Shown: positions 19,417-26,999, counted from the stretch's first letter. The stretch: DNA of 32,754 bases from a bacterium (GCA_029780855.1 JAKOXV010000013.1:92873-125626), one strand, 5' to 3'. The notes: generated by a model from the sequence alone, not told the origin. Translations and numbers: made by a program.

Positions 19417-19485
19417 TTACCGGCGTTTATGCGGATCGCGTGGGGCATCCTCTAAATCTTCAAAATATAGTTTCACATCTTCCAT
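19417..19485 (-). CDS. Candidate 22-aa micro-ORF MEDVKLYFEDLEDAPRDPHKRR
   Basis: ATG preceded on the minus strand by SD-like GGGAGGG about 9 nt upstream; too short for the supplied ORF track. Confidence 0.3.
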   Translation of the reverse strand: MEDVKLYFEDLEDAPRDPHKRR

Positions 19486-19567
19486 CACTACATCCCTCCC
19501 ATCTACAACCCTACAGTTAGCCCTACCGTGCTACCATGATATTTTTCACAATAAAACAATACGGTTG

Positions 19568-19583
19568 TGTGAAAAAAATCACA
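19568..19583 (+). promoter_or_regulatory. CRP-type operator TGTGA-AAAAAA-TCACA
   Basis: Exact match to the CRP consensus; 21 nt upstream of -10 TACTAT (19605-19610), so centred near -41.5. Confidence 0.75.
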
Positions 19584-19637
19584 GCAGGGCATTAGCATTT
19601 TAGCTACTATGAAACTGCAACAAGCAAGGGGGGTATA

Positions 19638-19793
19638 ATGACAAAGGTAAACTTTTCTAACAAACCAACAAGAGCTGATGAGGTATACAGCAATTTTGAT
19701 GAGCTGTATGATGATATTTCGTCAGATTGGCAAGCTAAAGCCGATAGGCTACGTGCGCGTCGTTGGAGAAAACTAAAACACCAGAGCATTTAA
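19638..19793 (+). CDS. Small uncharacterised protein (51 aa)
   Basis: MTKVNFSNKPTRADEVYSNFDELYDDISSDWQAKADRLRARRWRKLKHQSI*; SD AAGGGGGG, promoter upstream and terminator downstream; below the ORF-track length cut-off. Confidence 0.78.
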   Translation: MTKVNFSNKPTRADEVYSNFDELYDDISSDWQAKADRLRARRWRKLKHQSI

Positions 19794-19811
19794 AAACCCA
19801 ATGCGTGACAT

Positions 19812-19843
19812 AAAAGCCTTCCCGGTAAAAGGGAGGGCTTTTT
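19812..19843. terminator. Bidirectional intrinsic terminator between convergent genes
   Basis: AAAAGCCTTCCC ggtaaaa GGGAGGGCTTTTT stem with one wobble pair, flanked by A-run and T-run. Confidence 0.85.
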
Positions 19844-19852
19844 ACTGGTTAC

Positions 19853-20515
19853 CTATTTTTTAATCCTCGCTTGGTCATATTCTTCATCAAGTATGGCGTT
19901 TAGTTCGGCGGTGTGCACGATATAGTTTTGCCGCCGGTAGGTTACGACACCCTTTTTTTCTAATTTTTTAAGTTCAATGCCGGTAGTTTCTCTCGTTAAG
20001 CCCATGATGTTTGCTAGATCTTGCTGCGTAAGCGGTAACCCAATCCTAACGGTATTTGGTGCCAATTCCCGGCCATGTCGGATGCTCAAGTAGTGAAGGG
20101 TGTGAATAATCTTATCAATTGCCTTTGGCTGTTCTAGTGCATTTACCCGCATTTGCAGATTAAGATGAGCAACAACGAAGTTTGCAAATACGTCATATAA
20201 AGATTCTTTACGGGTTTTTAAGTACTCAATATACTCCTCTCGAGGGACAATATAGATCTCGCAATCGGTAAATGCACCGTAGTAGTACTGTGCCCACGGC
20301 AATAGGTTAAACACCCAGCCAAGCGGAAATATATCCATTTCTGAATCAAAACTAATGGGGCGTTCTAAACCATCGGAGGTAATAGAATAGCTCTTTACGA
20401 TGCCACGTTTTACCACATAGGCTGACTGTGGCGCTTCACCGCCGATAATAATAAGCTCACCTTTATCGAACTTCTTCGTAGGGAACTTACTGACGAACTC
20501 ACGAAATGCTTGCAT
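19853..20515 (-). CDS. Crp/Fnr-family transcriptional regulator
   Basis: N-terminal cNMP-binding-like beta roll; C-terminal HTH LTQQDLANIMGLTRETTGIELKKLEKKGVV. Confidence 0.93.
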   Translation of the reverse strand: MQAFREFVSKFPTKKFDKGELIIIGGEAPQSAYVVKRGIVKSYSITSDGLERPISFDSEMDIFPLGWVFNLLPWAQYYYGAFTDCEIYIVPREEYIEYLKTRKESLYDVFANFVVAHLNLQMRVNALEQPKAIDKIIHTLHYLSIRHGRELAPNTVRIGLPLTQQDLANIMGLTRETTGIELKKLEKKGVVTYRRQNYIVHTAELNAILDEEYDQARIKK

Positions 20516-20573
20516 AATTCCAGCCCCCCTTAGTTATGTTTTATCGCTTCTCTAGAATAGCAGCAATTGATGA

Positions 20574-21101
20574 TTATTTAGCAGATTTTTTAACAGACGA
20601 ACCATTTGGTTTAATGCTCGAGGTAGATTTGAAATACTGACGTACTTGAAAGATGACATAGAGCGAAAGCACGGTTCCGGCTATAGTCCAGATTATTGCC
20701 ATGAAAGTTGAATAATTGGCGTAACGCAAATCTCGAAATACATCGTATACAAAAAACGCCAAGATACTGTAGAACAGCAGGTCCCATCCTGATTTATCCA
20801 TTTTTTTAAGTTTAGGAATAGCTATCCCTAACACCACTAGGTAGGCTGCCATAAAAAGCATTGACACCCATGCCATAAAAACATAACCCCCAGCACCTAC
20901 CACTACACCAAAGACGGACACGACACCAAGTAGGGCTAGTAAAGAAAAGAAGCCAATAACGCCGAAAACCAGTCCTATGAGGGCAAATACCCAAGCATAT
21001 GTAGCGATCCATTTACGCCAGTTATCGGGGAGTTGGACCGGCGCCTTATCAACAAGCATTTCATTAAGTTTCGCTTCTAGATCCTGTAAAGCCGTGGCCA
21101 T
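20574..21101 (-). CDS. Uncharacterised multi-TM membrane protein
   Basis: 175 aa, four to five hydrophobic helices; SD GAGGAGGAAA upstream of ATG. Confidence 0.78.
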   Translation of the reverse strand: MATALQDLEAKLNEMLVDKAPVQLPDNWRKWIATYAWVFALIGLVFGVIGFFSLLALLGVVSVFGVVVGAGGYVFMAWVSMLFMAAYLVVLGIAIPKLKKMDKSGWDLLFYSILAFFVYDVFRDLRYANYSTFMAIIWTIAGTVLSLYVIFQVRQYFKSTSSIKPNGSSVKKSAK

Positions 21102-21228
21102 AAGATTTCCTCCTCGATCATGTTGTTACTTTAAGCATACTGCTGCAAGAAGATAAATAAAAGATCCAACCTAACTAGAGTCGTTAACCTGTGCATAACT
21201 CGGTAAAACCGGTACAATACATGGGTAG

Positions 21229-24200
21229 ATGGGGAATTATGAAACAGAATTTGCCGCGCTCAATCAAGCGCAAAAACAAGCGGTCACCACGATTGAGGGG
21301 CCTGTATTGGTTATTGCCGGTCCTGGAACGGGGAAAACGCAGCTACTGAGCGTCAGGATTGCGCACATCCTCAAAACCACCGATACGCTTCCGCAGAATA
21401 TCTTATGTCTTACATTTACAGAATCCGCTGCACATACCATGCGACAAAGGCTCGTGAACCTAATAGGCCAAGCGGCCTATGATGTCACCATTAGCACGTA
21501 CCATGCGTTTGGAAGTGAGTTGATTCGCCGATATCCTGATTTTTTCTCTACTGAAATGCCCGATGCCCGACCAATAGATGATCTTGGTATGGACCAGATC
21601 CTTCGCAAAATCATTAAAGCTCTTCCATACGGAAACCCATTAAAGTTCGCTGACGCGTATATCTTTGACATAAAATCTTTGATAAGTGACTACAAACGAG
21701 CTCTGCTTGAACCTGAGGACATCAGGAACATTGCAAAACAAAATGAATTATTTATTCAGCGCACTACGCCAATCGTGCAAGAATGCCTAGCTGTGGTCAA
21801 TCGTATTGACAAACGTTCAGTTGCGGCCTTTTCTGAACTGTACGATATAACCTCTAAAAAGCAACAGAGCGAACAGATCGACGGCATCGTTCCGCTTGCT
21901 AATCTATGGATTAGAGAGCTTGGCCAGGCATTGCAAGAGTGCGAAGAAACCGGAAAAACAACCACTTTGACCGCCTGGAAGAATGCTTGGCTCGCAAAGG
22001 ACGAGAACGGGAAATTTGTAGTAGATGGTGTACATACCATAGCTAAGCTCTACGCCAGCGCCGATATATATGAGAAATACCGCGATACTCTTAAAAAACA
22101 CAACCTGTACGATTACGACGACATGATACTGAAAGCAATAAGAGGTCTCGAGAAGCACAGCGACCTCAAATATACCTTACAGGAGCAATATTTATATTTG
22201 CTGCTAGACGAATTTCAGGACACTAACGCTGCCCAATTAAGATTGGTAGAGTTACTAACCGACAATCCAGTCAATGAAGATCGACCGAATGTCCTAGCTG
22301 TAGGTGATGACGATCAAGCAATTTACGCATTTCAGGGTGCCGATTATTCACACATGCTTGCTTTCCACCGGAACTACAGAGATGTACTGGTCATTCCGTT
22401 ACGTGAAAACTACCGTTCCCACCACGAAATACTCCAAATGGCCGCAGGAATAGCCGGACAGATCAACACCCGTCTTCACTACAATTTTCCAAACATAGAA
22501 AAAAATATCGTTGCTAAAAAAGCCGATTTGCCCAAGCAATCAGTTTTGGAACGTCACGAATTCAAAAGTGATCTGGCTCAGTTTGTGTGGGTTGCAAAGA
22601 AAATTAAGCAGCTTATAGCCGAAGGCATGCAGCCAAATTCCATTGCTGTATTAGCTCCAGAACATAAGCATCTAGAACCTCTTGTCCCATACCTCCAGCA
22701 AGAAAGCATATCGGTACGGTATGATAAGCGCGAAAACATATTGGATGACCCAGCAGTATCCGAGCTGCTACAGATGGCGCGATTAGTTGAAGCGCTTTCT
22801 ATGCAAAATGAAGCACTGAGCGCAAGCCTCTGGCCAGAGGTTTTAAGTTTCGAGTTTTGGGGTTTGGAAACTGAGGAGATATGGAACCTCTCTTGGAAAT
22901 CCTACGACACCAAAACTTCGTGGACGAACATGTTGCTTACTACTCCAAAAACTGAGCACATCGCACTGTTTTTCATTCGCCTAAGCCTAATTGCAAGCCA
23001 TGAGACGGTAGAGCTACTGCTTGATTACCTTATCGGATCTGAGCCGCTACACTTACATGAAAAAGACGCTAAGCCGTATAGATCGCCGTTTTACCAGTAC
23101 TATTTTGGTAAAGAGAGGCAGCAAACTGAAGGTTCGAGTTTTTGGTCACTTCTTTCAAATCTCACCGTTCTCCGTCAACATTTGCGAGAATACCGGGCAG
23201 CTGATACTGATCCACTTACGATAGGCGATCTACTTGAGTTCGTAGAAGCACACCGTCAAGCAAATATCAAAATTCTAAACACCAGCCCGTATCACGAATC
23301 CTCAGACGCCGTCGAAATCATGACGGCGTACAAAGCTAAAGGTCAAGAGTTTGCTGCTGTATTTGTGTTAGCTTGCCTGGATGAGGTGTGGGGCTCTAAA
23401 CATCGCGGCGGATCCTCAAAGGTACCGCTCCCACAAAACCTTCAATTTATCCGCTATGGTGGTGCCAACGAAGACGAACGACTACGCCTCTTTTATGTTG
23501 CTCTCACTCGCGCAAAAACCAATCTGTACTTAACCAGCTATGAAAATAACTTTGCAAAAAAGACCATGTCGCACTTAAAGTTCCTAGGCGAAACAGAAGA
23601 AAACAAATCCATAACTAGCCCATTATTGCCGGAAGGCAGGCAGGTAGTGCATCTTGATGATGGGAATCCTCCCGCCGTACATGAACTGTCTACTTTCTGG
23701 CAGAATCGACATGTAGCCAATTCTCGGGCTGTCTCGCTGAAAGCTCTGCTTTCTAACCGTCTTGAACGCTACCAACTTGCTCCTACTCACCTTAATGCCT
23801 TCACCGACGTCATGTACGGGGGTCCACAACAGTTCTTTATCGATACTTTGCTGCGTTTCCCACGTGCACCGATGATAGAGGGCATCTATGGCGATGCCTT
23901 CCATAAAACTATCCAGTACATGCATATTCATCAGGTTAGTTCAGGAAGTTTGCCCTCAACTAAACAGATTCAACAGACATTTGAAAGCATCATAGTTTCC
24001 CAGCGCGTAGCAACAGATATAAAGGATCAGCTCTTGCAGCGGGGCAGGAAAGCTCTTATGGATTTCTACCAGCAAAAGAAAGATAGCTTTTTTCCAGACC
24101 ACCTCCATGAACGAAATTTCCGCGAAGAAGGTTCATTTATTGAAGAAGCTCATTTAACTGGGAATATCGACAAACTTGTTATTAATAACACGGATAAGAC

Positions 24201-24555
24201 TATCACCTTGATAGATTTTAAAACAGGAAAATCGCATGCGAAATGGCTGACAAACGATGTAAAACTTCACAAGTATCGACAGCAGCTTTACCTATATAAA
24301 ATACTAGTCGAATCGTCACATAGCTTTAAAGATTACAAAGTTACTGATGCCTTCCTGCAATTTGTAGAGCCCAACGAAAGCGGAGAGATTGTTGATCTGC
24401 ATTTGCACTTCAACGAGACCGAGGAACAGCGTATACGACAGCTCGTACAGGCGGTTTGGAAGCGGATCACTGAACTAGATTTTCCCGATATCACTCATTT
24501 TCCACCCTCCACAAAAGGTATCATAGCCTTTGAAGATAGTTTACTAAAAAAGTAA
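21229..24555 (+). CDS. UvrD/Rep-family ATP-dependent helicase with C-terminal PD-(D/E)XK nuclease domain
   Basis: Walker A GPGTGKTQ, LTFTESAA, LLDEFQDTN, DDQAIYAFQGA, YVALTRAK; C-terminal GNIDKLVI...TLIDFKTGKSH nuclease core. Confidence 0.93.
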   Translation: MGNYETEFAALNQAQKQAVTTIEGPVLVIAGPGTGKTQLLSVRIAHILKTTDTLPQNILCLTFTESAAHTMRQRLVNLIGQAAYDVTISTYHAFGSELIRRYPDFFSTEMPDARPIDDLGMDQILRKIIKALPYGNPLKFADAYIFDIKSLISDYKRALLEPEDIRNIAKQNELFIQRTTPIVQECLAVVNRIDKRSVAAFSELYDITSKKQQSEQIDGIVPLANLWIRELGQALQECEETGKTTTLTAWKNAWLAKDENGKFVVDGVHTIAKLYASADIYEKYRDTLKKHNLYDYDDMILKAIRGLEKHSDLKYTLQEQYLYLLLDEFQDTNAAQLRLVELLTDNPVNEDRPNVLAVGDDDQAIYAFQGADYSHMLAFHRNYRDVLVIPLRENYRSHHEILQMAAGIAGQINTRLHYNFPNIEKNIVAKKADLPKQSVLERHEFKSDLAQFVWVAKKIKQLIAEGMQPNSIAVLAPEHKHLEPLVPYLQQESISVRYDKRENILDDPAVSELLQMARLVEALSMQNEALSASLWPEVLSFEFWGLETEEIWNLSWKSYDTKTSWTNMLLTTPKTEHIALFFIRLSLIASHETVELLLDYLIGSEPLHLHEKDAKPYRSPFYQYYFGKERQQTEGSSFWSLLSNLTVLRQHLREYRAADTDPLTIGDLLEFVEAHRQANIKILNTSPYHESSDAVEIMTAYKAKGQEFAAVFVLACLDEVWGSKHRGGSSKVPLPQNLQFIRYGGANEDERLRLFYVALTRAKTNLYLTSYENNFAKKTMSHLKFLGETEENKSITSPLLPEGRQVVHLDDGNPPAVHELSTFWQNRHVANSRAVSLKALLSNRLERYQLAPTHLNAFTDVMYGGPQQFFIDTLLRFPRAPMIEGIYGDAFHKTIQYMHIHQVSSGSLPSTKQIQQTFESIIVSQRVATDIKDQLLQRGRKALMDFYQQKKDSFFPDHLHERNFREEGSFIEEAHLTGNIDKLVINNTDKTITLIDFKTGKSHAKWLTNDVKLHKYRQQLYLYKILVESSHSFKDYKVTDAFLQFVEPNESGEIVDLHLHFNETEEQRIRQLVQAVWKRITELDFPDITHFPPSTKGIIAFEDSLLKK

Positions 24556-24564
24556 AACGCAATT

Positions 24565-24596
24565 AAATAGCTCCAGGTGTAAGGCTGGAGCTATTT
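24565..24596. terminator. Bidirectional intrinsic terminator
   Basis: AAATAGCTCCAG / CTGGAGCTATTT perfect 12-bp stem between convergent helicase and aquaporin genes. Confidence 0.88.
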
Positions 24597-24617
24597 TGAT
24601 GCAACTACGTAAAACGT

Positions 24618-25361
24618 TTACTTTTTCTTGGTAGTCGTCTTTTTAGCTGGTTTCTTCTTTGCGGCGGCCTTCTTTTTTGCTACTGGCTTAGCTGTAGTAG
24701 TTTTGCGAGAAGCGGTTGCTACTGCATATGTTGGTCGTTCACTTGCAGGCGCAAAAAGATATGCGTATAGGTTGACACCTACTACACCACCAAGTAAGGG
24801 GCCTAACACATATGCTCGACTCCAGGACTGGACTCCCAGTGCTAGGGCTGGATTAGCTAGACCATTTGAAGCAACAGATGCAATCAGTGCTCCCAAAAAT
24901 ACTGCACCACCTAAGGTTGCAGAGTACTTCAGGCCTCTATAGCCAGAATACGCTGCGGCGGCAAAACCAAGTGTCAGCACAAACGCACCAACCACCTCTG
25001 CCACAAACACCTTCCAGCTAAAGGTATTGCCTGCGATGTTTGTAAGTTTTTGACCAACGAGATACACATACAGCTGCCAAGCGGCAAGTGCGCCCAAAAA
25101 CTGTGCAGCAATATATAGCACTGCATCTAGAGTTGAGATTTTTCTGGTCGTCCACATTCCGAGCGTAACAGCAGGATTGTAGTGTGAATTCGATGCTCCT
25201 GCCAAGGCAAGCGACATAAGAAATACTGCAAAACCGACGCCACTCGCAATAAACAAGCTAAAGCCTACGCCCGACTTACTAATAGAGAGAATTACCGTTA
25301 TCATACTGGCAACTCCCAAAAATTCTGCCACAATCATGGCGAATTTAGATCTTCCGAACAT
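24618..25361 (-). CDS. MIP/aquaporin-family channel with Lys/Ala-rich C-terminal tail
   Basis: Two NPA motifs (SHYNPAVTLG; GLANPALALG), six TM segments, tail AKKKAAAKKKPAKKTTTKKK. Confidence 0.92.
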   Translation of the reverse strand: MFGRSKFAMIVAEFLGVASMITVILSISKSGVGFSLFIASGVGFAVFLMSLALAGASNSHYNPAVTLGMWTTRKISTLDAVLYIAAQFLGALAAWQLYVYLVGQKLTNIAGNTFSWKVFVAEVVGAFVLTLGFAAAAYSGYRGLKYSATLGGAVFLGALIASVASNGLANPALALGVQSWSRAYVLGPLLGGVVGVNLYAYLFAPASERPTYAVATASRKTTTAKPVAKKKAAAKKKPAKKTTTKKK

Positions 25362-25384
25362 GGAAACCCTCCAATAAATTTTAC

Positions 25385-25401
25385 TTATGCTACAAGCATA
25401 A
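25385..25401. repeat. Inverted repeat TTATGCT-aca-AGCATAA upstream of the aquaporin gene
   Basis: Perfect 7-bp arms, 3-nt spacer, about 24 nt upstream of the aquaporin start. Confidence 0.4.
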
Positions 25402-25437
25402 TACGAAATGCAGCATATGTAAAAAAGATTTTATAGT

Positions 25438-26475
25438 TTATACCGCTTCAGAGGTTTCCGCGCTATCTTTAGGGAGCCGAACAAACAGTCGTAGACTGCC
25501 ATCGGTAAGATCTAACACCGTAGAAACTGCGTCTGCAAGCACATAGAATGCATCCTCACCGTGTTCTTCTAAAATTGCCCATACATCGAGATTAAAGTTT
25601 TGGATCTTTCCTTGAGTAAAACTATTGTAGTGGTCACGATGGAACGTGGTGCCTTCTACGAAATTCAAAGTAAGTGAAACTTCGTTATGTGACCCAACAA
25701 GCTTTTCTACAGAATGCGAGTTTTGACCCTTAAGGTCATCTATGACTAATTCTTTTTTATTAAAGTAGCTCTCTGCATGTTTGGAAAGAATAGCTGCCTG
25801 CTGCTTCAATGCATCTATCTTCTCTTTTGGTATCGTTTGATCTACCGCACCATACATAGCCGAAAGAACGGCTTCTAGTGATTTTGCGCGGTCGCTGATG
25901 TAAACTCCTAGCTTCCGTTCTTGTCCGTCAACTGCACCGCAACCCGTCTTACTTCCTTCGGCATGATCGTCAACGTGATCACCGGGAGCGTATTTGCTTT
26001 GGTTGTGAGAAAGATATGCTTTAACGTCGTCAACGAAAGTGGCTCCTGTTTCATAGCCTTTTTTAAAGCGATCAGCAATCACATCTCCTGCTGTTCCGCC
26101 TTGGACTTGTGGCCCTAGCGCTCTACCATACCAACTTGCAGCGGTATCTTGATAACCCTCAATCGTTCGTCCATCTACACAACGCTTAGGAGCTCCTTCA
26201 GACACATTCACAAAAGATTGTGGCAATCGCTCGGTAGCTGCTTTGACATCTTCTTCGGTTAGCTCTCCTGACTGAAGTCGTTTTTCTAATGAAATTGCCC
26301 CGGTCCAATGCTGTTTATCTGTTTCACCGCGTAATTCTCCAGCATATAAGAAGGTTGCTTCCATCATAGACTTCTCCTGTAGTTCTTGTTTTGTAATATC
26401 TAGTAGATGCTGCTCATCAACAACTTCGTCAGTCGTTTGTACCACATTAAAATCAGAAGGATTCATTTCTTCCAT
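25438..26475 (-). CDS. Zeta-class (cadmium-type) carbonic anhydrase-like protein
   Basis: CVDGR (CxDxR), GDHVDDHAEGSKTGCGAVD (His..GCG metal ligands), VGSHNEVSLTLNFVEGTTF; compared by memory with diatom CDCA repeats. Confidence 0.72.
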   Translation of the reverse strand: MEEMNPSDFNVVQTTDEVVDEQHLLDITKQELQEKSMMEATFLYAGELRGETDKQHWTGAISLEKRLQSGELTEEDVKAATERLPQSFVNVSEGAPKRCVDGRTIEGYQDTAASWYGRALGPQVQGGTAGDVIADRFKKGYETGATFVDDVKAYLSHNQSKYAPGDHVDDHAEGSKTGCGAVDGQERKLGVYISDRAKSLEAVLSAMYGAVDQTIPKEKIDALKQQAAILSKHAESYFNKKELVIDDLKGQNSHSVEKLVGSHNEVSLTLNFVEGTTFHRDHYNSFTQGKIQNFNLDVWAILEEHGEDAFYVLADAVSTVLDLTDGSLRLFVRLPKDSAETSEAV

Positions 26476-26508
26476 TTCTTCCTCTTTAGTTTTCTTAGCC
26501 AGAGTCGT

Positions 26509-26537
26509 ATTTTACGCTTGTCTGATCTGTTTTTCAA
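26509..26537 (-). promoter_or_regulatory. Sigma70-type promoter of the carbonic anhydrase-like gene
   Basis: On the minus strand: TTGAAA (26537-26532), 17-nt spacer, TAAAAT (26514-26509). Confidence 0.65.
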
Positions 26538-26565
26538 ACGTTACGTGCTAATTATCCCAATATTT

Positions 26566-26583
26566 TTGTGACAAATGTCACAA
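26566..26583 (+). promoter_or_regulatory. CRP-type operator TTGTGACA-AA-TGTCACAA
   Basis: 18-bp near-perfect palindrome containing TGTGA-N6-TCACA; 21 nt between TCACA and -10 TACGAT (26604-26609). Confidence 0.78.
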
Positions 26584-26639
26584 GCACAATATATGGGGTC
26601 TGCTACGATATGCTCACACTATTTTGGAGGGGTCCAAAC

Positions 26640-26999
26640 ATGACCACGACAGGTAAATGTATACCAAGCGTTTTAGAACTACCGGCCGCAGCGTTTGATT
26701 CATCTCTGCGAGACATTGAGGAGCGACCAGAAAAAGTCGACGAAATATGGGCTGAACTTTCTCACGTTAACCAAGAACTGGCACTTTCTATTTTGCGTTC
26801 GTCTGCAATGTTTAAGGCTAGTGGCGAAATACCCGATCCAGCCGCTTTAAAAACAACAATTGCGCTACTTGGCGCCATAGTAAAGCAAGAAACAGCTAGC
26901 AGCTTGGAAGATCAGCTGAACCAGCCTAGCGACGTTGACGGCGAGGTCGTCTACGTCGAATTTCCGCAATTTTCAGACGAACCTGAGAACGATCAATAA
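26640..26999 (+). CDS. Uncharacterised acidic protein (119 aa)
   Basis: ATG at 26640 preceded by SD GGAGGGG (ORF track opens upstream at 26568 inside the operator); promoter at 26604-26609. Confidence 0.8.
   Translation: MTTTGKCIPSVLELPAAAFDSSLRDIEERPEKVDEIWAELSHVNQELALSILRSSAMFKASGEIPDPAALKTTIALLGAIVKQETASSLEDQLNQPSDVDGEVVYVEFPQFSDEPENDQ

Noticed and set aside
19542-19578. TTTTTCACA...TGTGAAAAA inverted repeat as an intrinsic terminator
   Set aside because: AT-rich weak stem with a 17-nt or longer loop and no downstream U-tract; better explained as an operator and half-operator.
19385-19603. 72-aa plus-strand ORF
   Set aside because: No SD, runs through the CRP-type operator and has no family features; not credible as a gene.
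24628-24942. 104-aa plus-strand ORF antisense to the aquaporin
   Set aside because: Its composition is explained by the complement of the Lys/Ala repeats; the aquaporin frame has clear NPA motifs.
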